A stretch of 64,000 bases of DNA from G963677325 sp963810555 (GTDB lineage Bacteria; Bacteroidota; Bacteroidia; Bacteroidales; Prolixibacteraceae). Shown one piece after another: positions 36,252 to 45,554 of the stretch. Both the position numbers and the translations under genes were made by a program. Location of the stretch: contig CAWENX010000013.1 in assembly GCA_963810555.1 (NCBI GenBank), positions 1-64,000 on the forward strand. The letters run 5' to 3'. The stretch's first letter is position 1; each line of letters opens with the position of its first letter. The notes below the pieces were generated by a model that had not been told where the DNA came from, searched no databases, and worked only from the letters and a program-made list of their open reading frames with translations.

Positions 36252-36869
36252 TCAATAATCCTGAATTTCAATCAGTCCTTTGCTCAAGGCAATTTTTATT
36301 AAAGACGCTGTGTTTCTGGCATCCAGTTTCATGATTAGATTCTTCCGATGGCTGTCTACAGTCAGAGGGCTTACGCACAGTTTTTCAGCAATCAGCGCAT
36401 TTGTGTCACCATCAGCTATCAAACGAAGAATTTCAATCTCTCGACGGGTAAGAATTGTTTCATCACGAGATGCTTTTCTGGTTACAATATCTTCTATTTC
36501 AGGACTGTAATATTCTCTTCCTTCCATAACATCCCGGATCGCCTCTTGTATCTCTTCGGCTGTGGCATTTTTCAATATGTAACCTTTAGCTCCGTTGCCA
36601 ATCATTCTTGAAACCCATGATCTCTGATTGAAATAACTAACTGCAAGGACTTTAGCCTTTTTGTTACGGGTCAGAATAGTTTTACATAAATCAATTCCGC
36701 TCATATCGGGCAGATTGACATCGAGCAATATAATATCAGGAGAGAAAAGTGGAAGAAGCTTCAGGCATTCAGCCCCGGTCCCAGCTTCACGGCACTCGTA
36801 TCCGGACAAAACCATTTTCAAACCTTCAACTACTACTGGGTGATCATCGACAATAAGTATTTTGGTCAT
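36252..36869 (-). CDS. NarL/LuxR-family response regulator
   Basis: From ATG 36869 the protein has 205 residues: MTKILIVDDHPVVVEGLK gives the acidic Asp8-Asp9 pair, Asp50 in IILLDVNLPD is the phosphate acceptor and Lys100 in GYILKNA the conserved lysine. The C-terminal LuxR helix-turn-helix runs LTRREIEILRLIADGDTNAL to VDSHRKNLIMKL. The frame is open 10 codons earlier (36899), but receiver domains normally begin right at the chosen Met. No histidine kinase gene is adjacent, so it is an orphan and its signal and targets are unknown. Confidence 0.92.
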   Translation of the reverse strand: MTKILIVDDHPVVVEGLKMVLSGYECREAGTGAECLKLLPLFSPDIILLDVNLPDMSGIDLCKTILTRNKKAKVLAVSYFNQRSWVSRMIGNGAKGYILKNATAEEIQEAIRDVMEGREYYSPEIEDIVTRKASRDETILTRREIEILRLIADGDTNALIAEKLCVSPLTVDSHRKNLIMKLDARNTASLIKIALSKGLIEIQDY

Positions 36870-37275
36870 ATCGGGAGTATTTATTATTTGTTTGGTCAAG
36901 ATATTTTTTTAACTCCTTGATTAATACGAATTCAATATTAAATCTTCCCGGCTTCATGCTTATAATTAAATAATTAGTGAGAATGCGCTTAAAAACCTTT
37001 CGAAGATAATAAACAAAAATAAGAAATAGATACGATAAAAAATAGCAAAAAGCTGTAAATATTTATGCAAGGGAATTTTAACCTTTCAGATATTGATATT
37101 GTGATTCATGTTTTTTGATAGACAGTACGGTGCCAACCCAAAGAGGAGGAATAGTTTTTACTGCTAATTAACTTTATTTTGTATCAATGAAATCGGGGAT
37201 CGGATTAACAGAAAAGATTTAATGCAGATATCTGATAATTTGAAAGTCGGACCAGTTCCCGAAACCTTAAACATA
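36870..37275. other. Intergenic region between the response regulator and tRNA genes
   Basis: About 400 AT-rich bases with no convincing gene. A minus-strand TATTTTTG (37014-37021) could be the -7 box of the response regulator promoter, but no well-spaced -33 box accompanies it. Confidence 0.4.
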
Positions 37276-37325
37276 TAAAAACAAAAACCTCTGTCATCCC
37301 AAAAGCTTTCGGGGAAAAAGAGGTT
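37276..37325 (-). terminator. Terminator of the tRNA-Ser/tRNA-Trp transcript
   Basis: On the minus strand, just after tRNA-Trp, AACCTCT pairs with AGAGGTT, and inside it CCCGAAAG pairs with CTTTTGGG. A T-rich tract (TTTTTGTTTTT) follows. The position 5 bases beyond the tRNA fits a strong intrinsic terminator. Confidence 0.75.
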
Positions 37326-37329
37326 AATG

Positions 37330-37402
37330 CACGGGAGGAGCGACTCGAACGCCCGACACCTGGTTTTGGAGACCAGTGCTCTACCAACTGAGCTACACCC
37401 GT
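37330..37402 (-). tRNA. tRNA-Trp (anticodon CCA)
   Basis: The minus-strand cloverleaf begins ACGGGTGTAGCTCAGTTGG, with a D arm of GCTC/GAGC, an anticodon stem CTGGT/ACCAG around loop CTCCAAA (anticodon CCA) and a TTCGAGTC T loop. The acceptor stem has one T-T mismatch at the sixth pair; the discriminator base is G. No CCA end is encoded. Confidence 0.95.
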
Positions 37403-37407
37403 ATAAG

Positions 37408-37492
37408 CGGAGAGAGAGGGATTCGAACCCCCGGTACCTTTCAGTACAACGGTTTTCAAGACCGCCGCGATCGACCACTCTGCCATCTCTCC
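37408..37492 (-). tRNA. tRNA-Ser (anticodon TGA)
   Basis: The minus-strand cloverleaf has acceptor stem GGAGAGA/TCTCTCC, anticodon loop CTTGAAA (anticodon TGA) and the long variable arm (GTACTGAAAGGTAC) characteristic of serine tRNAs, then a GTTCGAATC T loop. It lies 5 bases upstream of tRNA-Trp in the same direction, so both share a transcript. Confidence 0.97.
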
Positions 37493-37675
37493 AAGAGAGT
37501 GCAAAAGTAGCCGTTTTTTTTATTTGTTAATAATCTGAAATTACTTTTTTCATCAATTGTCAAAAGTAGTGGAAAATTCGACGGCCAGTAGAGTCGCGGA
37601 ACGCCATGTCCGTATTAATAAGTAAATAACAGCCTAAAGCCTGCGGTCTAAGGCCTATACCCTATAGTCATTAGT

Positions 37676-39073
37676 TCATAATGGGAATTTTGACATTTCA
37701 TATTTTAATCTCTCGCCTTTGTATTCCGAAATTGACATGCGGATTCGCCATTCTTTGGGGAATGTGCTATTATAACGATTTCCCAGGTTTTTAACCCAAC
37801 CTAACGGAATATTCCGCCAGGAGAGGAGATGCCAGCCTAAGGTCTGAAAATCAGGTTGAAAATTTTCCAATCTTAAGTAGGATAATGCCTGTTCAATTGT
37901 CAGATCAAGTTTTGGAAAGAAATTTTGATTAAGGATAATGGAGAAGGCAAGTTCCTGTGAGGGGATCAAATCTTTTTGCTTTATTTCCCCGATTTTTACT
38001 CCTGAGTAAATAACTCTCAGTTTATTCCTGATCAAAAACAAACGGGATAATAGATATGCCGGAAAGGCATATAAGGAATTATCAAATACGAGTACTTCAA
38101 GATTTTCATTATTGATCAATTTACTGACAAATTCTTTTGCCGATTTTGAGGCAATTCCCTGGGCATATTTAATCCTTTTATAGTCACGAGGGGAATTCCC
38201 TTCTCTTTTTCTAAGTACTGCCATAAATAATCCTTCCCCTTTTACCTTATGGGGATAAAAACGATAACAGGGAATTCCATCTGCATCAGTTGTGACGATT
38301 CCCCATGAATTATTAATGTTTAATCTGACAGGTTCGACAGAAGCAAATTGTTTAAGCCATTTGATATTTTCTTCATTTTCACCAGGATTAAAGGTACAAG
38401 TGCTGTAAATCAGAATACCATCCTTTTTCAATGAGGGCCAGACATCGGCAAGGATACGTTTTTGACGTTGAGAACAGAGTTGTGTATTCGCTACAGACCA
38501 CTCCGCAATCGAATTTTTATCCCTCCTGAAAAGGCCTTCACCCGAACAGGGAGCATCCACCACAATAACGTCAAAGAAATTTGTTAATCCTCCAAAATCT
38601 TTTGGATCGTTGTTGGTGACAATTACATTGGGATTGCCCCACTTTTTAATGTTTTCAGATAATATCAGCGCTCTTTGACGTATTACATCGTTACTAACCA
38701 ATAAACTATCCGATGAAATCAGTGAAGCAATATGCGTTGATTTTCCTCCGGGTGATGCACAAAGATCCAGAATATTTTGTGTCCCATAAGTTTTGGTTTG
38801 AAGCAACGCCTGTTCCAAAAACATTGAGCTGGCTTCCTGAACGTAATAAACTCCGGAATGCAAGAAAGGATCGATTGTAAAAATGGGGCGTTCATTGAGG
38901 AAATACCCTGTTGAGCAATAATCCACGGGCATTAATCCTGGTTTGTTATGATATTTGTCAGGATTTATTCTGATTGAAGTTCGAGTTTCGTGATTGTAAG
39001 ATTCCAAAAAGGGAATATAATCATCCCTTAGAAAAATCTTCATTCTATTAAGAAATAGCTGAGGAAAAGCCAT
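37676..39073 (-). CDS. RsmF/NOL1-NOP2-Sun-type RNA cytosine-C5 methyltransferase
   Basis: The protein of 465 residues (from ATG 39073, MAFPQLFLNRMKIFL) has the AdoMet site CASPGGKS, the catalytic PCSGEG with its cysteine, and STCTFNPGENEEN with the second, TC-type cysteine. The C-terminal third (about residues 290-465) is the RsmF-type PUA-like extension that binds rRNA. An ATG 9 codons upstream (39100) is possible, but a TATTTTTG box (39098-39105) overlaps it. The expected reaction is m5C formation in 16S rRNA. It is cytoplasmic and stands alone between the tRNA pair and the GH16-like gene. Confidence 0.92.
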   Translation of the reverse strand: MAFPQLFLNRMKIFLRDDYIPFLESYNHETRTSIRINPDKYHNKPGLMPVDYCSTGYFLNERPIFTIDPFLHSGVYYVQEASSMFLEQALLQTKTYGTQNILDLCASPGGKSTHIASLISSDSLLVSNDVIRQRALILSENIKKWGNPNVIVTNNDPKDFGGLTNFFDVIVVDAPCSGEGLFRRDKNSIAEWSVANTQLCSQRQKRILADVWPSLKKDGILIYSTCTFNPGENEENIKWLKQFASVEPVRLNINNSWGIVTTDADGIPCYRFYPHKVKGEGLFMAVLRKREGNSPRDYKRIKYAQGIASKSAKEFVSKLINNENLEVLVFDNSLYAFPAYLLSRLFLIRNKLRVIYSGVKIGEIKQKDLIPSQELAFSIILNQNFFPKLDLTIEQALSYLRLENFQPDFQTLGWHLLSWRNIPLGWVKNLGNRYNSTFPKEWRIRMSISEYKGERLKYEMSKFPL

Positions 39074-39253
39074 AAATGTATCTTTTGCTCCTTGATTCAA
39101 AAATAGTTATTTTGATTAGTTTCACTTCTTTTATGCAAAAAATTTTCTCTGCTTTAAAAATGTATAGTATTTTAATAAATAATTAAATAATTTTACAATA
39201 TTTTAGCAGAAGTAAATTTTTACATTTTTTAAGTCTGATTAAAACTAAACCGT

Positions 39254-41052
39254 ATGTCAATTTCATTTCGTTTACGTTATATGTTTGGACTGATACCTTC
39301 AGCTACTAAACTTGATTCGGATTGGGCAAACCTATTAAAAATGAGGGAAAGGTTGAATTCAATCGAGAATTCAAAGGAACTTGCCCGGTTTAATGAATTA
39401 AACAGTTTAATTCAATCCAGCGAATTTCAACTTCAGAAGAATGAGATCAAGAGCTTAAACTTTTCCGGCAGTGTAGAAGATCAGAACCTCCGGGAACTTG
39501 CAAAAATTGAGAAATCAGCAGCTATTAAAGGATATTTTAAAGTTTTGGATTCACCACAACTGGCAAGATTTCAGAAAATATCGCAAAGCAAAGAACTAAA
39601 CCGTTATGTGGAGTTGAAATCAGTCGTTGAATCGTCCGATTTTCAATTGAGAAAGAAAGAAATGGAAAGCCTTCGATATAAAGGGTCACCTGAATTTCTC
39701 AAAAGAAAGGAATTTAATTCGCTAAGCAAAAACAAAAAATTAAACCTTTATTATAAGACGATAGAGTCCCCTGAATATCTTGAGTTTAAAGATTTCGATG
39801 CTTCTGATGAAAAGCGGGGTATTGAAGATGATAAAGACAAAAAGAATAAAGATCCCCGTATGACTCAATTCCTGAAGTTTTTGAAATCAGGCAAATACAA
39901 AAATATCAAATTCATTGAAGGTTCCGGATTAGCCACTAAGTTTAAACAACTCAAACAGGAAGTGAGTGATAAACAATTTCAGGAAAGAGAAATATTCCTT
40001 AAGAATGTAAAACGATATGAGACAAGTAAAGATTACCCTGATTTTAAAGAATATACCCAATTGTCCAAAAATGACGATATTTTGTTCTTTCACAAATACA
40101 AAATCTCCGGGGAATATGTGAATTATGAGAAAATAAAAGACAGTTGGGAGCTTTCCCGGTTAAAGGAATTAAAAGAAATAACCGCTGATGCAGAATTTAA
40201 GAAGCGAGTCGCTTATCTGAAAGATAAAAAGAGATATGAATCAAGTGATCAGTATAAGAAAGAAATGGAATGCGATTCTCTTGATAAGAGTCAGTTAATG
40301 AAGGAATATCGTTTGTTAAAGAAATCGCATGAACTTGATTTCTTCAATCAATGGTCAATTGTTTTTGAGGATAATTTCATCGGGAATAATCTGAATACAG
40401 ATACCTGGCAGCCTGAAAACTACTGGGGTTACAAAATGGCCGGACGAAGTTTCTCCCAGGTCGGTGAAGCTCAGGGATATAATGGATTAAAAAATATTTC
40501 ACTGAATAATAACATTCTTTCAATCCTGGTCAAAAAGGGAACAGATTACCAGGTCAGGTCTGGGATGCAAAAACAGGATTGCTTCCAAAACAATTTGAAT
40601 ACAGTTCAGGGATTATGAATTCTGCTGATAGTTTCAGATTCAGGGAAGGTGTCATTGAAATGAAAGTTAAATTTAAAGCCGAAGGTTCGATTACAAATGC
40701 ATGTTCACTCACTGGTTCAACGCCAATGCCTCAGATAGATTTGTTCAGAAGTGGGAAAAGAAATGTTTCATGCGGAATAACCCAACAAGCAGATTCTGGA
40801 TTATCAAGGAGATACAAAAGAGTTACTGGTCTTAATTTTAATAATTTCCATATTTTCCGTTTGGAAAAATTCAACGATACCTATACCTGGAAAATTAACG
40901 GAGCTAAAATTCACACTGAACAATTATCGTATTCAAACAGTGGAATGTTTTTAAATTTTATTTCAAGTCTGCATGAGCCTGTAAATAACAATATAATTCC
41001 ACATCGTTTGGAAATGGATTGGATCAGGTGTTATGAGAAAAAGAATAATTAA
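39254..41052 (+). pseudogene. GH16/laminarinase-like protein with N-terminal repeats, broken by a 5-bp duplication
   Basis: Two frames, 39254-40618 and about 40558-41052, form one protein of about 597 residues. Residues 20-370 hold four degenerate units of 72-85 residues, each beginning like SKELxRFxELxSxxxSxEFQ and containing SPEF/YLEF-type helices. A GH16-like jelly-roll domain follows (FEDNFIGNNLNTDTWQPENY, then WDAKTGLLPKQFEYSSGIMN and ending RLEMDWIRCYEK). The break lies at a perfect duplication CAGGTCAGGT (40550-40559); deleting one CAGGT gives the continuous TDYQVWDAKTGLL. The usual E-x-D-x-E catalytic motif of GH16 was not seen, so it may bind rather than cut glucans. No signal peptide. 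Confidence 0.75.
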
Positions 41053-41059
41053 GTGATTA

Positions 41060-41383
41060 ATGGAAAATTGGTCAGATGAATTTAAGGGTTCTGTCACTGT
41101 ATGTGACAGAGAAGGTGTGATAACTTATGTCAATCAGCACGCTCAAAATAAGTCGGAGAACTTCCTGCCCGGTACTAATTTGCTTGACTGTCATCCTGAA
41201 CCCGCCCGAACTAAAGTAGAAGCGATGCTCAGGACGCCTGCCTTTAATACCTATACTGTTGAAAAAGGTGGAATAAAGAAATTGGTCCATCAGTCTCCTG
41301 TTTTTAAAAATGGAGTTTTCAATGGTATAGTTGAAATATCGTTTGAAATCCCCAAAGAATTGCCAAACATTAAACGGGATTAA
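41060..41383 (+). CDS. Stand-alone PAS-like domain protein
   Basis: The 107-residue protein has the PAS pattern: VTVCDREGVITYVNQHAQN, a short helical stretch with NLLDCHPEPARTK, and a terminal sheet TYTVEKGGIKKLVHQSPVFK ending VEISFEIP. No output domain is attached. It lies 7 bases after the broken GH16-like gene, perhaps in one unit, and its stop overlaps the stop of the convergent patatin gene in the tetranucleotide TTAA. It may sense a small ligand such as heme; nothing in the sequence shows which. Confidence 0.75.
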   Translation: MENWSDEFKGSVTVCDREGVITYVNQHAQNKSENFLPGTNLLDCHPEPARTKVEAMLRTPAFNTYTVEKGGIKKLVHQSPVFKNGVFNGIVEISFEIPKELPNIKRD

Positions 41384-43668
41384 GTTCCATGTCTGTTAAA
41401 AAGGAGATATCCAAAGCTAACCTGCAGGAAAAGCTTGGGATCATCCTGGCTATAAAGATTCAGTAGAAAAGCAGCAGGTCCAAAAGGAGTATGGATTATT
41501 AAACCTCCACAACCAATGAATTGATTGGAAGTAAAAAGTTTATTGCTGTAATAAGGTTTATTATACTCATCCGCCAATATTTCCCTGAAAGGTTGATAAT
41601 AATAACCCTCCAGGCGAATATGCAAAGATTGTGTTATTGGAATAATTGTTTTCAAACCCCCTGCAGCATAAGTGTTCGACCTCAAATACGGCAAATACCG
41701 CATTGAACTTTGAACCGTCGGAGAGAAAACATTTGCGGAAATAATTGTAGAGGTATAATTGTGGAAAAAATCCTTGGTGGAATAATAAGAATCCAGTTCC
41801 AGTCCAATAGTCAACCATTTTAACATCTTGAAATAATCTTCATAATTGATGTGGAACTGGAGATACCTATGCTGTTTATAAAAAGGAACAGTTTCCGGGT
41901 TTGTTGTGCCTGGAACTTCTGACTCCTTACCAAAAAGATACATTGTTTCTATTTTTAATTGTTTCCCTTCTGTCGGATATTGTTTCCTGTTCAATGTCTT
42001 TTCCTCATATCTGGCGTGAATATTACCTGCATTAAAGGTGGTTTGATCAGGAATGTCTGCCTTTGAATAATAAATAGTCTGGTAATACTCATCTCTTTGT
42101 TTGAGATAATTGATTCCCATTTCCCACTTTGAATTTATTGCAGCCGGGAAACTAAGATCCAGCCTTAAATTGTTCTCGTTCCTGATAACATAGGAAGGTC
42201 TTTGGTCTTCGAAAAAGAGTTCACTTGAACCGGAAAAATAATTAAGACGGCTTTTTATGAAGTATAATTCAATAGCAAAGGGATTGGTTGGAAAATCTAA
42301 GCGCGAACCTGCAAGAAATGAAGTATAGAATCTTCCGACCTGAATATTGGATTGCAAAGTAAGGGATTGTCTGTTAAAAATTCTGTAATCGGCTCCCAAA
42401 TAAGCTTCATTGACATCCGTCAATGAATAATAACCTCCGATACCTACTTTAAGAGGACGTTGTGGTTCTACTTTTAATAATAAATCAAAATACCCGTTTT
42501 CTTTATTATAATGTGCAGTTGGACTTATGGATTTTATTTTATCATCTGCCAAAGATTTAAAATATTCCTTTTTTAACTCATCAATATCGATAACTTTAGC
42601 CTTATGCAGGATCGATTTAATAACGTATTGACTTTGAAGTGAATCTAAATCAGAAACCTGGATTTTATTAAATAATAATGGGGGACATTTACTCCTAAAC
42701 TCCTCCCTTTCCCGTGTAAGTTTTTCGTTATCAGTTCTTGCCGAAATCCTCGATTTAATAAGATCCATCATTGCCATTGCTGATTCGTAACCTATCTTTT
42801 CAATTTCTTCAAATTTGTCAAAGTCTAATAATCCGACATAATCGACAGGTGATTTAATTGTAATGCCAAGACTGTCAGGAATGTTATAATTGGTTTTTTT
42901 AGTTGTAAGGTATTGAATCTGAAGGAGAAGATCATCCTTTTCCGGTTTCTTTTCCTTGAAATCCACTGCGCTTCCGATCATAATGTCGGGATGGAAATTG
43001 TTTATCATCACATCGTATGGGAAATTATTTACCAATCCTCCGTCAAATAAAAGGACACTGTCAATTTCAATCGGTTTAAAATAAAAAGGAATGGTCATTG
43101 ATGCCCTGATAGCGGAACCCAAATCTCCTTTTCCTAAAATGACCGCTTTATTATTATAAGTATCTGTTGCTACACACCTGAATGGAACAAAAAGTTTATC
43201 AAAGTCATTATTACTGATGGCTGATGCCGGACTAAATAATTGCATGAATGCAAAATCCATCGGTCCGGATGGAATTAAACTGGTTGGCAGAAGTAGTTTT
43301 AGTTTATCTTCCTTCTTTGCGAAATCCAAATCAATAAATGAGGGGTTGTTGTCCAGTTTCTTGAAATAATAAATATACCTGGGAGGAATGGTCCCGGTTG
43401 CCCAAAGTTTAAATTCTTCAGATTTGAACAGCATTTCCATTTCTTCAACTGAATATCCCGATGAATAAAGTCCACCGATAATAGCACCCATCGAGGTTCC
43501 TGTAATATAATCGATTGGTATATGATTTTCTTCCAACGCCTTTAATACACCAATGTGAGCCAGACCTTTTGCTCCTCCACCACTCAGTACCAATCCGACC
43601 TTTTGGGGAAAGACCTTGAAAGGAATGATATACAGTAAAAAAATAGTCAGGTATAAGTTCAGCTTCAT
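41380..43668 (-). CDS. Patatin-like phospholipase with C-terminal Omp85/BamA-type barrel
   Basis: The 762-residue protein begins with a signal peptide (to about residue 20), then the patatin domain with the oxyanion loop SGGGAKG at 29-35, catalytic Ser59 in GTSMG and Asp209 in DGG. A POTRA-like segment follows from about 330 (FNKIQVSDLDSL), and the C-terminal 350 residues show alternating aromatic strands of an outer membrane barrel. This is the PlpD-like family, which presents a lipase across or at the outer membrane. It lies 128 bases after the YitT gene; a 20-bp palindrome is in the gap. Substrate unproven. Confidence 0.92.
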   Translation of the reverse strand: MKLNLYLTIFLLYIIPFKVFPQKVGLVLSGGGAKGLAHIGVLKALEENHIPIDYITGTSMGAIIGGLYSSGYSVEEMEMLFKSEEFKLWATGTIPPRYIYYFKKLDNNPSFIDLDFAKKEDKLKLLLPTSLIPSGPMDFAFMQLFSPASAISNNDFDKLFVPFRCVATDTYNNKAVILGKGDLGSAIRASMTIPFYFKPIEIDSVLLFDGGLVNNFPYDVMINNFHPDIMIGSAVDFKEKKPEKDDLLLQIQYLTTKKTNYNIPDSLGITIKSPVDYVGLLDFDKFEEIEKIGYESAMAMMDLIKSRISARTDNEKLTREREEFRSKCPPLLFNKIQVSDLDSLQSQYVIKSILHKAKVIDIDELKKEYFKSLADDKIKSISPTAHYNKENGYFDLLLKVEPQRPLKVGIGGYYSLTDVNEAYLGADYRIFNRQSLTLQSNIQVGRFYTSFLAGSRLDFPTNPFAIELYFIKSRLNYFSGSSELFFEDQRPSYVIRNENNLRLDLSFPAAINSKWEMGINYLKQRDEYYQTIYYSKADIPDQTTFNAGNIHARYEEKTLNRKQYPTEGKQLKIETMYLFGKESEVPGTTNPETVPFYKQHRYLQFHINYEDYFKMLKWLTIGLELDSYYSTKDFFHNYTSTIISANVFSPTVQSSMRYLPYLRSNTYAAGGLKTIIPITQSLHIRLEGYYYQPFREILADEYNKPYYSNKLFTSNQFIGCGGLIIHTPFGPAAFLLNLYSQDDPKLFLQVSFGYLLFNRHGT

Positions 43669-43686
43669 AAAATGATGAGAAGATTT

Positions 43687-43706
43687 GATCCCGAAGTTTC
43701 GGGATC
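43687..43706. repeat. REP-like palindrome GATCCCGAAGTTTCGGGATC
   Basis: Nine-base perfect arms around a central GT. It lies 18 bases upstream of the patatin gene start, in its expected leader. Similar CCCGA/TCGGG palindromes occur at 45469 and 59774. Confidence 0.8.
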
Positions 43707-43796
43707 AAAATTTGAAAATGTAAATATTTACTGTTTACTAATCATTGTTTACTGATTACTTCAATCTATTCAACATCTTGTCCTTCTGATTACTGG

Positions 43797-44720
43797 TTAA
43801 AGATCCTCGACTTTATTTTTGAGGGAACGAAATCCTTCTCCCAAAATCTCACTTGCATTCATGATTGTAATGAATGCGCCGGGATCGATCAGATTTATTT
43901 GTTCTTCAAGGATAGCTGCTTCTCTTCTCGATACAACGGTGAAAATAATATTTTTCTCTTCATTTGTATACATCCCGGTTCCCTTTATAAATGTCCCACC
44001 TCGCTCCAAATCAATAATGATTTTTTCCCTGATCTCATCATGTTTTTTTGATATGATAATCAGTGCCTTATTATAATTCTCTCCCTCAAGTATCATGTCA
44101 ACGGCTCTCCCGGTGATATAAATCACAATAATGCTGTACAGAGGAATCTGCCAGTCTTTAAAAACGGCCAGACCTGCCAAAACTATTACCGTGTCTACCC
44201 AGATCAGCATCTGGCCGATAGGAATACGGGTATATTTCGTGATGATCATCGCAACTATATCACTTCCTCCTGAAGTTGCTTTCGCCTTGAAAATGAATCC
44301 AAGGCCAATCCCGCTTAAAACTCCGCCGAAAATACAGGAGAGCAGGACGTCATTTACTAAAGGAGCATCCCCGACTTTTCTGGACCAGGTGATTAAATCC
44401 ATCAATAGTGAGGAAGAGATAAATCCATACACCGTTTTTACACCAAATCGCGGACCGATAAGTTTTATCGCAATATAAGCTAAAGGAATATTGACCAGAA
44501 GGCTGAAAAGCCCGATTGGAAATCCGTCTGACCATATTGTCATCCCTTTTGTAAGATAATGCACAATAATTCCTATACCGAATACTCCTCCGGGAACGAT
44601 TTTATGAGGCGTTATAAAAAATACATAACCGACAGCCAAGATGAAAGACCCGATGGTTATCATACCATAATCAAGGAGCCATCGTCTGGAGAACAATTTC
44701 TCATTGAAAACATAGGTCAT
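43797..44720 (-). CDS. YitT-family membrane protein with DUF2179 domain
   Basis: The 307-residue protein has five or six membrane helices in the first 200 residues (GSFILAVGYVFFI at the start, GGVFGIGIIVHYL, ATSGGSDIVAMII in the fourth) and a cytoplasmic C-terminal DUF2179 domain (KALIIISKKHDEIREKIIID, then GMYTNEEKNIIFTVV). The family is widespread and of unknown function, with proposed transport roles. It is read toward the patatin gene, 128 bases away. The length and segment order are normal. Confidence 0.9.
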   Translation of the reverse strand: MTYVFNEKLFSRRWLLDYGMITIGSFILAVGYVFFITPHKIVPGGVFGIGIIVHYLTKGMTIWSDGFPIGLFSLLVNIPLAYIAIKLIGPRFGVKTVYGFISSSLLMDLITWSRKVGDAPLVNDVLLSCIFGGVLSGIGLGFIFKAKATSGGSDIVAMIITKYTRIPIGQMLIWVDTVIVLAGLAVFKDWQIPLYSIIVIYITGRAVDMILEGENYNKALIIISKKHDEIREKIIIDLERGGTFIKGTGMYTNEEKNIIFTVVSRREAAILEEQINLIDPGAFITIMNASEILGEGFRSLKNKVEDL

Positions 44721-45032
44721 AGTGCAGATATGTTTCGTTAAAAGTATAAATAAATTAAGATATGAAAGTATTTTCAGAGAAGAAAATTTTGAAACAGTGA
44801 ATAATGATCAATGAACAGAGTTAAGGCGTTTAAGAGTCTCAGAATAAGATACTTTAACGTTGCAACACTATATCGCTAAAATTATTAACCATTGATCATA
44901 GAACATTGATCTTAAAGTCTGTAGTCTTTTCATTCGCATTTGATTTCGTTGATCTTCAAATCAAAAAAAGAGGGTTCCTTTGCAGCAACCCTCTTTTTTT
45001 TAAGTACAGACGTGGCATGCCGCGTCTCTTAT
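44721..45032. other. Intergenic region between YitT and rplS genes
   Basis: About 310 bases containing the rplS terminator and a stretch of ATGATCAATG-like low-complexity sequence common in this genome's gaps. Both flanking genes are on the minus strand. No gene seen. Confidence 0.5.
44963..45002 (-). terminator. Terminator of rplS
   Basis: On the minus strand AAAGAGGGTTG pairs with AACCCTCTTT across a loop of about 10 bases, followed by TTTTTGA. The flanking A- and T-runs extend the stem and make it function in both directions. It is 31 bases beyond the rplS stop. Confidence 0.85.
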
Positions 45033-45383
45033 TCAGAATCTTTTTTCCTTGATCCGGGCCTTTTTGCCGGTTAATTTTCGCAAATAAAACAAGCGGGCTC
45101 GTCTTACACGTCCCATCCGGTTTACTTCGATTCCATCAATAAATGGTGAATAGCACGGGAATATCCTCTCCACACCAACATGTCCTGACATTTTACGAAC
45201 GGTAAATGTTTTAGTGTTTCCTGAGCCTTTAATCTGGATAACAGTTCCCTTGTAATTTTGAATTCTTTCTTTTGTTCCTTCAACAATCCTGTAATGCACC
45301 GTTACAGTATCGCCCGCATGAAAGGTAGGTAATTCTTTCTTTTCACCTAAAAATGCGTTTTCTGCAATTTTGATCAGATCCAT
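45033..45383 (-). CDS. rplS: 50S ribosomal protein L19
   Basis: From ATG 45383 the protein has 116 residues: MDLIKIAENAFLGEKKELPT, then FHAGDTVTVHYRIVEG and the L19 signature FTVRKMSGHVGVERIFPCYS. The basic C-terminal RRARLFYLRKLTGKKARIKE tail binds 23S rRNA at the subunit interface. The frame is open 15 codons further (45428), but L19 begins MDLIK in this phylum. Here the gene stands alone, without the usual rpsP-rimM-trmD neighbours, which is normal in Bacteroidota. A palindrome and a promoter/terminator lie upstream. Confidence 0.97.
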   Translation of the reverse strand: MDLIKIAENAFLGEKKELPTFHAGDTVTVHYRIVEGTKERIQNYKGTVIQIKGSGNTKTFTVRKMSGHVGVERIFPCYSPFIDGIEVNRMGRVRRARLFYLRKLTGKKARIKEKRF

Positions 45384-45468
45384 TTTTAATGATTTAAGCC
45401 ATTCAATTAACGAACGCAATATTCTCATTGTCTATCATTCATTGTCAGAGATTGCGTACGAAATACCG

Positions 45469-45486
45469 TCCCGATAGCTATCGGGA
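45469..45486. repeat. REP-like 18-bp palindrome in the rplS leader
   Basis: TCCCGATAGCTATCGGGA is a perfect palindrome. It lies a few bases downstream of the likely rplS promoter and so would form a hairpin near the 5-prime end of the L19 transcript. Confidence 0.8.
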
Positions 45487-45494
45487 TCGGGATA

Positions 45495-45530
45495 CAAAAA
45501 TAGCTATTTTTCCCTTATCCCAAAATAGCT
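45495..45530 (-). promoter_or_regulatory. Overlapping candidates: peptidase terminator and rplS promoter
   Basis: On the minus strand AGCTATTTT pairs with AAAATAGCT across an 11-base loop and is followed by ATTTTTG, which could end the C1 peptidase transcript 25 bases after its stop. The same bases give a TTTTG box, 18 bases of spacer and TATTTTTG (45495-45502), a usable promoter for rplS. Both readings fit; they may coexist. Confidence 0.45.
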
Positions 45531-45554
45531 GATTTATTTTTTAATTTTTTCCTA

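Noticed and set aside
37164..37530. ORFs over the tRNA region on both strands
   Set aside because: They run through tRNA-Trp and tRNA-Ser, whose cloverleaf structures are clear; the proteins are artefacts.
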